From assembly GCF_030140925.1 (NCBI RefSeq), contig NZ_JARBWD010000001.1, forward strand, positions 620,001 through 684,000: 64,000 bases of DNA. Reading direction: 5' to 3'. A program made the translations under genes and the position numbers. This DNA comes from Parerythrobacter aestuarii (lineage in GTDB: Bacteria > Pseudomonadota > Alphaproteobacteria > Sphingomonadales > Sphingomonadaceae). Below the pieces are notes generated by a model. That model was not told where the DNA came from and did not search any database. It saw only the letters and a program-made list of their open reading frames with translations. Shown here in pieces: positions 44,059 through 52,925 of this stretch (positions are counted from its first letter, which is position 1; every line of letters starts with the position of its first letter).

Positions 44059-44921
44059 TCGCGATAGCGGCCGAAATCGGGCAGCGGCTCGATCCGGTCA
44101 GGAGTGGCGTCGAGTACCGCCTTGGCGCGGGCGCGCTGCGCATCCTTGAACACGCCGTGGGTGACGAGATAGGTCTCGTTGGCAAGGATGCCGTCGCATA
44201 CCAGCTTGCCGACTTCCTCCGGCTGCATCCAGTCGTCGCCGACGATCCGGCGTGACAGGCGCTCTTCGCTGGCGTCGTAGCCGCTGCCTTCGCGGAACTG
44301 CTCGGGGCGGTTGTCCTTGCACTCGTGGATGCGGCTGGCGACCGGGCCGGGCAGCAGGATCGAAACACCGATATTGTGTTCCGCCAGCTCGCCGCGCACG
44401 GCCTCGCAATAGTGGCACACCGCCGCCTTGCTCGCGGCATAAATCGCCATGTGTGCGGGCATGACCACCTCCGCCGCTAGCGAGGCGGTTGAGACGATAT
44501 GTCCGCCGCGCCCATGCGCGCGCATCTGCGGCATGAACTCGACGAAGCCGTTGATCACGCCGCCGAAATTGACCGCCATGCCGAAGTCGTAATCGGCATA
44601 GGTCGCATCGAGGATCGGTCCTTCCAAGCCCACCCCGGCGTTGTTGACGAGGATATCGATGCCGCCGAACTCGTCCTGCATCCGCTGTGCCGCGTCGCGA
44701 TAGGCCGCGCGGTTGGAGACATCGAGCACAAGCGCGCTGACTGCATTGCTCTGCGCCCCGCCGGCGAAGGAGGCGAGGGCATCCGCGATATGATCGGGCC
44801 GCAGGTCGGCAATGACGACTTTCGCGCCGCGCTCCACCAGCACTTTGGCAATGCCGAGGCCAATGCCTGAAGCACCACCGGTGACGAAGGCTACCTTTCC
44901 TTCGAAGCTCGAAATGCCCAT
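44055..44921 (-). CDS. SDR, LigD/LigN-like C-alpha dehydrogenase family
   Basis: A 288-aa SDR. The cofactor loop is TGGASGIGLGIAKVL, followed by VVIADLRPD, VNNAGVGLEGPI and IYAASKAAV with the catalytic Tyr-Lys. The long C-terminal stretch (WMQPEEVGKLVCDGILANETYLVTHGVFKDAQRAR) resembles the extended tail of sphingomonad C-alpha dehydrogenases. It follows a Tat-signal protein by four bases and closes the large minus-strand operon that includes the flavocytochrome. Substrate inferred, not shown. Confidence 0.8.
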   Translation of the reverse strand: MGISSFEGKVAFVTGGASGIGLGIAKVLVERGAKVVIADLRPDHIADALASFAGGAQSNAVSALVLDVSNRAAYRDAAQRMQDEFGGIDILVNNAGVGLEGPILDATYADYDFGMAVNFGGVINGFVEFMPQMRAHGRGGHIVSTASLAAEVVMPAHMAIYAASKAAVCHYCEAVRGELAEHNIGVSILLPGPVASRIHECKDNRPEQFREGSGYDASEERLSRRIVGDDWMQPEEVGKLVCDGILANETYLVTHGVFKDAQRARAKAVLDATPDRIEPLPDFGRYRD

Positions 44922-44925
44922 CGGA

Positions 44926-45318
44926 TCAGCTCCTTCTCTTCAGGCTCCAGCGGAACAGGTGCGCCTTGCCGGAAAGCGGCGCAGGGATCGGGTTGTCGCG
45001 GTGGAAACGCCAACCGCGGGCCTCCAGCTCGCCGCGGACGCTGACCCAGTCGCTCCAGCCGGTAAGGCCTTCCACCTCGCTCGCTTCTGGCAGTGCTCCT
45101 CGCAGCATCGGCCAGCCCTGCTCGTCGGCGCAGGCGATGTCGACGAGGCGCATTTCCTTGCGACGTTCGGCGGCGAAGCTCGCGCTTTCGGGGATGCGGC
45201 TGTCGAAGATCAGCACGGTATCGCCGGATGGGTGCGATGCCCTTGCCGCAACTGGAACGCCAATGGCCGCGCTCGCCGCGGCACTGCCCTTGATGACGGT
45301 CCTCCGGTCCATCGTCAT
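44926..45318 (-). CDS. Tat-signal protein of unknown function
   Basis: A 130-aa protein with a twin-arginine signal (MDRRTVIKGSAAASAAIG...ARA) and a mature part of about 100 residues that I do not recognise (DTVLIFDSRIPESASFAAERR, MRLVDIACADEQGWPMLRG, GLTGWSDWVSVRGELEARGWRF). It has no heme or metal motif. It overlaps the cytochrome gene by four bases and may be a periplasmic accessory of the flavocytochrome. Function unknown. Confidence 0.68.
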   Translation of the reverse strand: MTMDRRTVIKGSAAASAAIGVPVAARASHPSGDTVLIFDSRIPESASFAAERRKEMRLVDIACADEQGWPMLRGALPEASEVEGLTGWSDWVSVRGELEARGWRFHRDNPIPAPLSGKAHLFRWSLKRRS

Positions 45319-45731
45319 AACTTGTCCTTCGCCAGGAAGGCGGCGATCGCATCAAGCTCGGCATCGGTCGCTTCGACGCGGCTCAGCGGCGGCATGGCAA
45401 CCTTGCCATTGCGGACCACTGCCTTGACATAGTCGACCGTCAGGTCCGTGCGGTTGGTGAGCAAGCCCATCTCCGGCGAGTTGCCGGCTTTCATCTGTTG
45501 GACGGTCAGCAGGTTGGTGCCCATCCCGCCCGCCAGGTGACAAGTGCCGCAGCGGTTGGAATAGAGCGTCTCGCCCTCGTTGCTTGCGGCAAGGCGGTTT
45601 CCTTCAGGCAGTTCGGCCCGCAGCTGGTAGGGCGGCGGAGGGGGAGGCCCCCCTTCGGGCGCACCTGACGGGGCCTCTCCTCCGCAGGCCGCCAGTGCCA
45701 GCGGCAGGGCGATCAGGGCAAGCTTCTTCAT
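45315..45731 (-). CDS. Lipoprotein c-type cytochrome (flavocytochrome partner)
   Basis: A 138-aa monoheme cytochrome c. The lipobox is LALAACGG, followed by a proline-rich linker (GGPPPPPPYQ), the heme motif CGTCH and a likely axial Met in KVAMPPLSR. It overlaps the flavoprotein gene by four bases. This pairing is the classical arrangement of 4-cresol dehydrogenase/eugenol hydroxylase flavocytochromes, where the cytochrome accepts electrons from the FAD subunit. Start ATG 45731 is within the ATGA overlap. Confidence 0.87.
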   Translation of the reverse strand: MKKLALIALPLALAACGGEAPSGAPEGGPPPPPPYQLRAELPEGNRLAASNEGETLYSNRCGTCHLAGGMGTNLLTVQQMKAGNSPEMGLLTNRTDLTVDYVKAVVRNGKVAMPPLSRVEATDAELDAIAAFLAKDKL

Positions 45732-47305
45732 GCCTGTCCCTCCTTCTTCATGTCGCGGAAGGCGGCCGGCCACACGCCCTGCTTGCCCGGGCCGATGATG
45801 CCGTTGGGATCGATGGCGTCCTTGACCGCTTCATTGAGCCGCCGCTGGATTCCATTGTTGAAATCGTAGGTCGCGTTCACCTCGTCCATCCAGCCCAGAT
45901 GCGTGCGATATTCGCCATATCCGGCCTTGGCGGTCTCCGCGATCAGGGTCGAGAACAGCTTGCGCATATTGGCGACCTGGGCGGCATTGTCGCGGTCATA
46001 CATCAGCATGTTGATGTTGGTGGCGAAGCGTCCGCCGATAGTGAAGCTGGCGTAGAAGTCGACGTCATGATCGGCGATGATCTTGCGGCTGCGAGCGAGC
46101 TGGTCGAGCACGTTCTTGCCGGTTGCCGGGACGACGGGCGAAAAACCCATGTGCCCGCTGCGCCCGCCGACCCAGTCGCCCATCTGCAAGGCAATGGCAG
46201 AGGGGACGCCCACGGTCGGGTCATACTGGTTGCGCTCTTCGCCCTGACGCCACCAGTCCTCGCGGGCGGGCGCATCGAGATGCTGCTTGAAGGCCTTCTT
46301 GATCACTTCGGCGCGGGCCTTGTTGACACCTTCATCACCATAGAGCCGGACCTGCACCTGCCAGTATCCCAGTCTGTGCTCCTTGAGCAGTTCCTGCACC
46401 CGCCATTCGGGGATGGCGCTGTCCTTGTCCCAGAAATCCTTGCGCTGGCCCTTGAGCACGATCTTGCCGAGCCAGCTGGGGATGAACACGTTCTGGTCGA
46501 TCACGCCCGCGAGCTTGAGCGGGGTGACTGTGTCGATGACCCAGCCGATGTCCTGCTCTTCCGGGATATCCCAGGTCAGCTGCAGCGAAGTCTCCGGTTC
46601 GGGCTGGAGCCACAGCCCGGCGCTGGTGACGACACCCATGTTCGACTGAGTGAACATATGCGTCCAGTCGGGGCCATAGCTGAGCGGGAAAAGATGCGCA
46701 CTCTTATTGCCGGCCATCGCCCCCATGCCGGTGTGCATCAGCTCGCCGGAGGGTAGCACGACCTCGAGACCGCACAGGTTCTTCGCGTGCTGGCCATAGG
46801 GGGTGTAGCCCATGCCATGGTCGAGCGCATTGCCCAGCACCGAGCCCCAGCCATTGCCCGGCACGCTCATCCACAACGACGCTTCGGCGCGGGTCAAGTG
46901 GTCAAACATGTCCATGAAGCTGACGCCCGGCTCGATCACGGCATAGGCGAGCTCGGTATCGAGTTCGCGCACCGCCATCATCCGCGACAGGTCGAGCACC
47001 ACCGAACCCGGCATGCGCGGGGCAGCGGTGCCATAGCCGAGGTTCTTGCCGCGCGAGACCGGCCACAACGGGGTCTTGTGCCGGTTGGCGAGGCGGACGA
47101 CCTCCTGCACTTCCTCGGTCGAGGCCGGGGCGACAGCGGCGGAGGCCGGCCACTGGCTGGAGGAACCCGGCGCGTAGATATCCGAGTAGGCATCGCGGTC
47201 CTGGTCGGTCGCCAGCACCCAGCCGCGCCCGATCGCGCTTTCGAAATCCTTCAGCGCGGCATCGAACGCGCTCGGGCTGATGCGCGGTGGCAGGGTCAGC
47301 TCCAT
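45728..47305 (-). CDS. VAO/PCMH-family FAD flavoprotein (4-cresol dehydrogenase/eugenol hydroxylase type)
   Basis: A 525-aa flavoprotein with an N-terminal FAD-binding PP-loop domain (WPASAAVAPASTEEVQEVV, WPVSRGKNLGYGTAAPR). The block GWGSVLGNALDHGMGYTPYGQHAKNLCGLEVVLPSG is like the 4-cresol dehydrogenase flavin subunit. It lacks a signal peptide, like PchF, and probably is exported or works with its neighbour cytochrome. It likely oxidises the alpha-carbon of a 4-alkylphenol. The exact covalent-flavin residue is not assigned. It is 16 bases downstream of the quinohemoprotein gene. Confidence 0.87.
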   Translation of the reverse strand: MELTLPPRISPSAFDAALKDFESAIGRGWVLATDQDRDAYSDIYAPGSSSQWPASAAVAPASTEEVQEVVRLANRHKTPLWPVSRGKNLGYGTAAPRMPGSVVLDLSRMMAVRELDTELAYAVIEPGVSFMDMFDHLTRAEASLWMSVPGNGWGSVLGNALDHGMGYTPYGQHAKNLCGLEVVLPSGELMHTGMGAMAGNKSAHLFPLSYGPDWTHMFTQSNMGVVTSAGLWLQPEPETSLQLTWDIPEEQDIGWVIDTVTPLKLAGVIDQNVFIPSWLGKIVLKGQRKDFWDKDSAIPEWRVQELLKEHRLGYWQVQVRLYGDEGVNKARAEVIKKAFKQHLDAPAREDWWRQGEERNQYDPTVGVPSAIALQMGDWVGGRSGHMGFSPVVPATGKNVLDQLARSRKIIADHDVDFYASFTIGGRFATNINMLMYDRDNAAQVANMRKLFSTLIAETAKAGYGEYRTHLGWMDEVNATYDFNNGIQRRLNEAVKDAIDPNGIIGPGKQGVWPAAFRDMKKEGQA

Positions 47306-47321
47306 GGTGTCTTCCTCTCCA

Positions 47322-49517
47322 TCAATATCCCGACAGGATCGTGAGGCCGGGGGCGTCGAGCGGGATCCCGCGCGCCTGCTTGGCCTGTTCCTCTGCCCTG
47401 AGTTTTCCCTGTTCGTCGATCAGCCAGGCGTGGATCGCGGCGGTCTCTTCTTCGCTCAGCAAGTCGTCCCAGCGCGGCATGCCATTGCCCACCAGCAACC
47501 CACCGCGCACGATCTGGTCGAACGCCCTGTGGCTGCCAGGCGCCATCCGGCGCAGGTCCGGCGTCATCGAGCGCGGCTGGTTCGAATGACACAGCGCGCA
47601 GCCGATCGAGTAGAACAGCTGCTGGCCCCTGGCGATTGTCTCCGGCGTGACCCCTGCGGCTTGCGCGGGCGCTTCGGGCGCGACAGCCAGTGCAGGGCGC
47701 TCGGCGGGCAGCTCCATTTTCGCGGTCCCGCCCAGCTTGAACACCAGCAGCCGTCCTTCGTTGCTGCGGTTGTAGGCGGCGGCATAGCGCGGGACGTAGG
47801 GATATCCGCCCCCGCCCCATGCCGCCATGACCGCGACATATTGCACGCCATCGACCTCATAGGTCATCGGTGCGGCGAGGATCGAGGTGCCGGTGTCGAT
47901 CTCTTTCAGCAGCGTGCCGTCCGCCATGTCGTAGACGCGCAGCTTGCCGGCGAGGTTGCCTTGGAACAGCAGGCCGGAGGCAGTGGTCAGTACCCCGCCG
48001 CGATCCTGCCAGCCTTCCATCGGGACGGTCCATTTGGCCTTGCCGGTGAGCGGGTCGATCGCACGCAGCTCGCTGGAGAAGGGCAGGCGCTGGACTTCCT
48101 TGAACGCGGGCAGTGCGCGCACCGCCTCCTGCATCGGTGGTGGGAAAGTCGCCAGCGCGGCTTCGATATCTGGGCCAAAGATCAGCGCGGCATCATTGTT
48201 GATCGCCTTCTTGCGCAGCGGTTTCGCGCCCGGGGTCATGAACATCAAATTGCCCATGTCCTGCACCGGGGCAAAGTATAGCCCGCTGGCCGGATCGTAG
48301 CTCGCCGGATGCCAGTTGCGTGCGCCCGGGGTGGCGGGGAAGATGATCTTCGGCCCGGTCGAATAGTCTGCGGCTTCGGGATTGGGGATCGGCTTGCCGG
48401 TCTTGGGGTCGATGCCCTTGGTCCAGTTCTGCCGCGCGATCGGCTTGGCGCTCAGCAGTGTCCCGTCACGCCGGTCGATGATGTAGAGGAAGCCGTTCTT
48501 GGGCGCGTGGAGCAGCACCGGCCGCTCTGCCTCGCCGCCAATCTCCATCCGGGTCAGGATCATCGGCGCGGTGGCGGTGTAATCCCAGTCGTCGCCCGGC
48601 GTCTCCTGGTAGTGCCATTTGACCCGCCCGGTCTCGGCATCGAGCGCGACGAGCGAGGAGAGGTAGAGCTGGTCGCCGCCCGACGGGCTGCGCTTGGCGG
48701 TGTGGTAGGGTCCGCCATTGCCGGTGCCGACGATGACATAGCCGGTCAACGGGTCGTAGTGGATCGCGTCCCAGGCCGTGCCGCCGCCGCCGACGTCCCA
48801 GCGGCTCTCGGGGTCCCAGGTCTTGACCGCTTGATCGAGATCGGGGTGGTCTTGTGGCCCCAGCGCCGGGTCGCGCGGCACGGTGTGAAAACGCCACACC
48901 AGCTCGCCGCTGTCGAGATCATAGGCGCTGACATAGCCGCGCACATCGTATTCCGCGCCGCCATTGCCGATGAAAACGACATTGCCCGCAACTTCGGGCG
49001 CGCCGGTCGAATGCACGCCGCGTGCGGGGTCATCGACGGTGTCGGCCTGCCACACGACCGTGCCTGTCTTCGCGTCGAGCGCGTAGAGCTGCGCGTCGAG
49101 CGCGGCGACATAGACCTTACCATTCGCCACCGCGACGCCGCGATTGGCCATGTCGCAGCACGTCGTGCGGTTGACCTGCATGTCGACCTCGGGCTCGAAC
49201 CGCCACAGCTCCTTGCCGGTCACAGCGTCGAAGGCATAGGCGCGGCCCGCAACTCCGCTGGTGTACATCACCCCGTCGACGACCACAGGTGTCGCTTCCA
49301 GCACGCGCTGTGTGCCGAGGCGGGCTTCCCATGCCAGGCCAAGCTCGCCGACATTCTCCTTTGTGATGCCCGCCAGGGTCGAATGATGCGTCTTGCCCGC
49401 GTCACCGCCGGGATTGGTCCAGTTGGCGGCGGCCACCTCCTGCTGCGGAGGTGCAGGGTCGGTTCCGCCAGAACAGGCGGCCAGCAGCAACAGGGCGAGG
49501 GGAACCAGCCGCTTCAC
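47322..49517 (-). CDS. PQQ-dependent quinohemoprotein alcohol dehydrogenase (lipoprotein) 2
   Basis: A 731-aa PQQ propeller enzyme with a C-terminal cytochrome c. The lipobox is LLLLAACSGG. The vicinal disulfide motif is TTCCDMANRG, and the heme motif CALCH is at about residues 640-644 with MPRW as possible ligand. The start is GTG at 49517, overlapping the upstream stop as GTGA; the frame further upstream overlaps the neighbour. Clearly paralogous to the enzyme at 27312, with both a different length and weak similarity at the ends. It probably oxidises a side-chain alcohol and passes electrons to the same respiratory chain. Confidence 0.88.
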   Translation of the reverse strand: MKRLVPLALLLLAACSGGTDPAPPQQEVAAANWTNPGGDAGKTHHSTLAGITKENVGELGLAWEARLGTQRVLEATPVVVDGVMYTSGVAGRAYAFDAVTGKELWRFEPEVDMQVNRTTCCDMANRGVAVANGKVYVAALDAQLYALDAKTGTVVWQADTVDDPARGVHSTGAPEVAGNVVFIGNGGAEYDVRGYVSAYDLDSGELVWRFHTVPRDPALGPQDHPDLDQAVKTWDPESRWDVGGGGTAWDAIHYDPLTGYVIVGTGNGGPYHTAKRSPSGGDQLYLSSLVALDAETGRVKWHYQETPGDDWDYTATAPMILTRMEIGGEAERPVLLHAPKNGFLYIIDRRDGTLLSAKPIARQNWTKGIDPKTGKPIPNPEAADYSTGPKIIFPATPGARNWHPASYDPASGLYFAPVQDMGNLMFMTPGAKPLRKKAINNDAALIFGPDIEAALATFPPPMQEAVRALPAFKEVQRLPFSSELRAIDPLTGKAKWTVPMEGWQDRGGVLTTASGLLFQGNLAGKLRVYDMADGTLLKEIDTGTSILAAPMTYEVDGVQYVAVMAAWGGGGYPYVPRYAAAYNRSNEGRLLVFKLGGTAKMELPAERPALAVAPEAPAQAAGVTPETIARGQQLFYSIGCALCHSNQPRSMTPDLRRMAPGSHRAFDQIVRGGLLVGNGMPRWDDLLSEEETAAIHAWLIDEQGKLRAEEQAKQARGIPLDAPGLTILSGY

Positions 49518-50365
49518 TGTCCGTCCCACGGGCTTTTCATGTGGTAGGGCACGGTGATGAAATTGGCTTCGATCTGGCAGATCATGCCGTGATCGATCTT
49601 GAAGATCTCCGCGAGATAGAATGAGTGCGGGCGGCGGATGAAGCTGTCGACCCATTCGCCATTGGTCAGCTGGTAACGGTCGAGCCTGCCGCAATGATCG
49701 ATGAAACCATGCGCCAGCACGATCCCGCGCTGTTCGTCGACCAGCGGGAAGCGCCGCCCGCGCAGCCGGTCATCATAGCGATACCACCCCAGCGCGAACT
49801 GCTCCTCGCAGCCCATGCGGGTGGTGGGCATGAAGTCGGAGGTCGAATTGGTCGACTGGAACCCGTTCTCGACCCGATTGCAGTCGGGGTGAAACCTGGT
49901 GTGGATCCCGCCGTCGTTAAGCTCGAGCGTCTCGAAATAGCCATCGGCAAGGCGCACCATTTCCTCGCGCGATACCGGGGCTTCGGCGTCGGATTCGAGG
50001 ATCGGCTTGGTCCAGAACTTCGGATCGGGCAGCACCAACCCGCTGTCCGAATTGCGCACGATCACCATTTCGCTCTCGGAAACGCATCCGTCATCCTCGA
50101 CCCTAAGCCGCAGGCTGAAGGCCGATTCCTCGCCCGGTTCGATGATAGTGCCGAAATAGCCGACCCCGCCGGTCTGCTCGTCGGCGAACCGCAACTGGTA
50201 GTCACCGATCCGCTCGATCGTCTGCCACACGCCGTCGCCGGGCTCGAGCATGACGTTGTTCTCGGAATGGCGCGCGCCTGCCGCCCAGCGCACTGCGCCA
50301 GCGTCTTGCCGGCCCAGCGCTGCCAGATAGCCATCCAGTGCCGCGTAAAGTGCGCCCCGATCCAA
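49514..50365 (-). CDS. NTF2/SnoaL-like protein with long extension
   Basis: A 283-aa protein with two segments of NTF2/SnoaL flavour. The N-terminal DRGALYAALDGYLAALGRQDAGAVRWAAGARHSENNVMLEPGDGVW and the C-terminal EEMVRLADGYFETLELNDGGIHTRFHPDCNRVENGF both look like the start of an NTF2 fold, so it may be a tandem duplication. The TTG start at 50365 is chosen for its GGGAGAG spacing; no ATG is near. It leads the operon with quinohemoprotein 2 and the flavocytochrome. Activity unknown. Confidence 0.72.
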   Translation of the reverse strand: MDRGALYAALDGYLAALGRQDAGAVRWAAGARHSENNVMLEPGDGVWQTIERIGDYQLRFADEQTGGVGYFGTIIEPGEESAFSLRLRVEDDGCVSESEMVIVRNSDSGLVLPDPKFWTKPILESDAEAPVSREEMVRLADGYFETLELNDGGIHTRFHPDCNRVENGFQSTNSTSDFMPTTRMGCEEQFALGWYRYDDRLRGRRFPLVDEQRGIVLAHGFIDHCGRLDRYQLTNGEWVDSFIRRPHSFYLAEIFKIDHGMICQIEANFITVPYHMKSPWDGQ

Positions 50366-50408
50366 GCAGGCTCTCCCTTCCCAACTCCCGAGTCGCAGGA
50401 TACACATA

Positions 50409-50422
50409 CTAACAATCGTTAC
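50409..50422. promoter_or_regulatory. Class C-like palindrome between divergent operons
   Basis: CTAACAATCGTTAC matches the class C core except at two positions. It sits between the divergent NTF2-like gene (TTG 50365) and the SnoaL-like gene at 50442, so it could control both operons. The other part of the 76-base gap shows nothing else. Confidence 0.52.
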
Positions 50423-50441
50423 AATCAAAAGGGGAGAGGCC

Positions 50442-50831
50442 ATGGCGCATAGCGAACAGGAAAGGGCCAATCTGGCGCATGTGCTGGACATGTATCGCGA
50501 TGTGCTGATGGCGCTCGATAGCGCGGCGGTCGACCGTTATATTTCCCCGGAATACATCCAGCATTCCTCGCTCGCGCCGCCGGGGGTGCAGGCGCTCAAG
50601 GACTGGCTCGATGCCCGGGCCGAGGATTCGCCGGACGCGGTGCAGACGATCCACCGCAGCTTTGCCGATGGCGACCATGTCATCTGCCATGTCCATGTCG
50701 TGCGCTGGCCGGGCGATCCCGGCTTCGCGGTGGTCGATATCTTCCGGCTGGATGACGGCATGATTGTCGAGCACTGGGATGTGCTGCAGGAAGTGCCGAC
50801 CGATCCGGTCAACCCGAATTCGCTGTTCTAG
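50442..50831 (+). CDS. SnoaL-like polyketide-cyclase-family protein
   Basis: A 129-aa SnoaL-like protein with RYISPEYIQHSSLAPPGVQALKDWLDA and a C-terminal VDIFRLDDGMIVEHWDVLQEVP, the typical SnoaL pattern with conserved His and Asp. It is followed after 14 bases by a similar secreted protein, and by an SDR. Whether it is an isomerase, lyase or dehydratase cannot be read from the sequence. Confidence 0.8.
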   Translation: MAHSEQERANLAHVLDMYRDVLMALDSAAVDRYISPEYIQHSSLAPPGVQALKDWLDARAEDSPDAVQTIHRSFADGDHVICHVHVVRWPGDPGFAVVDIFRLDDGMIVEHWDVLQEVPTDPVNPNSLF

Positions 50832-50845
50832 GAGAGGAGACTGCC

Positions 50846-51298
50846 ATGCGTATGTTTTTCATTCCGCTCGCCATGCTGGCGCTGACCGGTGCGAGTGAGC
50901 CGGTCGAAGTTGCTGCCGAATGCGGGCTGACGCCCAAGGAAGTCGCGACGACCTTCATGGAGCGGTTCTATCTCGACAAGGACGTGCGCGGGGCGTTCGA
51001 GACCTGGGTCGCCCCGGACTATATCCAGCATAACCCGATGGCGGCGACCGGGCGTGATGCAGCGATCGCTTTCCTCGAACCCTATTTCAAGCAGAACCCC
51101 GATATCCGCTACACCATCAAGCGCGTGATCGCGGAAGGCGACCTGGTGGTGTTCCATACGCTGTGGCAGCAAAACGCCGATGATCGCGGCGCGGCGGTGG
51201 TCGACATCCTGCGGGTCGAAGGCTGCAAGGTCATGGAGCACTGGGACGTGATCCAGCCGGTTCCCGAACAGTCCGCCAACAGCAACGGGATGCTGTAG
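50846..51298 (+). CDS. Secreted SnoaL-like protein
   Basis: A 150-aa relative of the preceding gene product with the same YIQHNPMAATGRDAAIAFL and VDILRVEGCKVMEHWDVIQPVP blocks, preceded by a signal peptide (FFIPLAMLALTGASEPVEVAA). Tandem duplication followed by export of one copy is likely. Its stop overlaps the GTG start of the SDR by one base. It may act on a substrate in the periplasm. Confidence 0.8.
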   Translation: MRMFFIPLAMLALTGASEPVEVAAECGLTPKEVATTFMERFYLDKDVRGAFETWVAPDYIQHNPMAATGRDAAIAFLEPYFKQNPDIRYTIKRVIAEGDLVVFHTLWQQNADDRGAAVVDILRVEGCKVMEHWDVIQPVPEQSANSNGML

Positions 51299-52038
51299 TG
51301 CGGTTTGACGGGAAATGCGTCGCCATCCTCGGCGGCAATGCCGGGATCGGGCTGGCGGCGGCGCGGATGTTCCATGCCGAAGGGGCCAAGCTGGCGCTGA
51401 CCGGGCGCAACACGGCAACGCTTTCTGCCGCTTCCGAGGAAGTCGAAGCGCTGGGCATCCGTGCCGACATGGGGGTGCCGGCCGAAACCGATGCGGCGAT
51501 GGTGGAGATCGAGGAAGCGCTGGGCGGGATCGACATTTTGTTCGTCAACGCCGGGGTCGGCGGCTTCGCCCCGGTCGATCAGGTGACCGAGGAGTTCTGG
51601 GACAGCGTCCACGCCGTCAATCTGCGCGGGGCGTTTTTCGCGGTGCAGAAGGCGCTGCCGCTGATGCGTGACGGGGGCAATATCGTCATCACCGGCTCGA
51701 TCGGTTCGGTCTCGGCGGTGCCGGGTAATGTCGTCTACGCCTCGGCCAAGGCGGGGCTGCGGGCGGCAGCGCGGATCCTCGGCAAGGAACTGCTGCCGCG
51801 CCGGATCAGGGTCAACATGGTCAGCCCCGGCCCGACCGATACCGAAATCTTCAAGCGCGATGCGAGCGCCGAAGAGATCGCCGGGATGCGCGAAATGCTT
51901 GCGGGCGTTGTGCCGATCGGGCGGATGGGGACGCCGGAGGAGGTCGCCCGCGCCGTTCTGTTCCTCGCCAGCGAGGAAGCGAGCTTCATCAACGGGGTGG
52001 ACCTCTACGTCGACGGCGGCTGCGTGGAGCTGCTCTAG
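51298..52038 (+). CDS. Short-chain dehydrogenase/reductase
   Basis: A 246-aa classical SDR. The cofactor loop is [15 protein letters not shown], the NAG motif is [11 protein letters not shown], catalysis uses VYASAKAGL, and the ending is [14 protein letters not shown]. The start is GTG at 51298. It closes an operon of two SnoaL-like genes. Its stop shares CTAG with the convergent folD gene. Substrate unknown. Confidence 0.84.
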   Translation: MRFDGKCVAILGGNAGIGLAAARMFHAEGAKLALTGRNTATLSAASEEVEALGIRADMGVPAETDAAMVEIEEALGGIDILFVNAGVGGFAPVDQVTEEFWDSVHAVNLRGAFFAVQKALPLMRDGGNIVITGSIGSVSAVPGNVVYASAKAGLRAAARILGKELLPRRIRVNMVSPGPTDTEIFKRDASAEEIAGMREMLAGVVPIGRMGTPEEVARAVLFLASEEASFINGVDLYVDGGCVELL

Positions 52039-52916
52039 ACCGGGTCTTCGATCCCTTCGGAGCGGATCCCTGCGGCTCGCTCGGCCGATTGCAGCGTGTT
52101 TTCCAGCAGCATGGTCACCGTCATCGGCCCGACCCCGCCCGGTACGGGCGTGATCGCCGCGACCTTCTCCTTCAGCCCTTCGAAGTCGACATCGCCGCGG
52201 ATGCTGCCGTCTGGCATGCGGTTGATCCCGACATCAATGACGATTGCCCCGCGCTTGACCATCTGCGGGATGATGAGGCCGGGGACGCCGGCCGCGACCA
52301 CCAGGATATCGGCGAGGATGGTGAACTGGGCGAGGTCGCGGGTGTGGATGTGGCAGATCGAGACGGTCGCCCCGCGGCTCATCAGCATCAGCGCCATCGG
52401 CTTGCCGACGATGTTGCTGGCGCCGACCACCACCACGTTCTGGCCCTGGATTTCGATCCCTTCGGCTTCGAGCAGCTTGACCACGCCATAGGGCGTGCAG
52501 GGCGAGAAGATCGTGCTCCCGGTCACCAGCCCGCCGACATTGTAGAGATGGAAGCCGTCGACATCCTTCTCCACCGCGATCGTTTCCAGCACTCGCGCCA
52601 TGTCGATATGATCGGGCAGCGGGAGCTGGACGAGGATGCCGTGGATTTCCGGATCGGCGTTGAGCGAGACGATCCGCCCGAGCAGTTCGTCCTGCGTCAC
52701 CTCTGCGGGGAAGCGGATGGTCCTGGAATGGAACCCGACCGCTTCGCAGGCGCGGATCTTGTTGCCGACATAGACCGCCGAGGCGGGGTCCTCCCCAACC
52801 AGGATCACGGCGAGGCCGGGGGTGATGCCCCGCTCGGCCAGCGCTGCCAGCCGCGGCGCCATCTCGTCGCGCAAAATGCGGGCCAGCTTGCGCCCGTCGA
52901 TCAGCCGTGCAGACAT
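52035..52916 (-). CDS. folD: FolD, methylene-THF dehydrogenase/cyclohydrolase
   Basis: A 293-aa bifunctional enzyme that oxidises 5,10-methylene-THF to methenyl-THF and hydrolyses that to 10-formyl-THF. Motifs include [46 protein letters not shown], the NAD(P)-loop region [18 protein letters not shown] and [16 protein letters not shown]. The conserved YVGNK contains the catalytic Lys. ATG 52916 lies 10 bases from an extended class A palindrome. Its presence inside a catabolic region suggests service in C1 disposal. A housekeeping copy elsewhere is possible. Confidence 0.95.
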   Translation of the reverse strand: MSARLIDGRKLARILRDEMAPRLAALAERGITPGLAVILVGEDPASAVYVGNKIRACEAVGFHSRTIRFPAEVTQDELLGRIVSLNADPEIHGILVQLPLPDHIDMARVLETIAVEKDVDGFHLYNVGGLVTGSTIFSPCTPYGVVKLLEAEGIEIQGQNVVVVGASNIVGKPMALMLMSRGATVSICHIHTRDLAQFTILADILVVAAGVPGLIIPQMVKRGAIVIDVGINRMPDGSIRGDVDFEGLKEKVAAITPVPGGVGPMTVTMLLENTLQSAERAAGIRSEGIEDPV

Positions 52917-52925
52917 TCCTCATCC

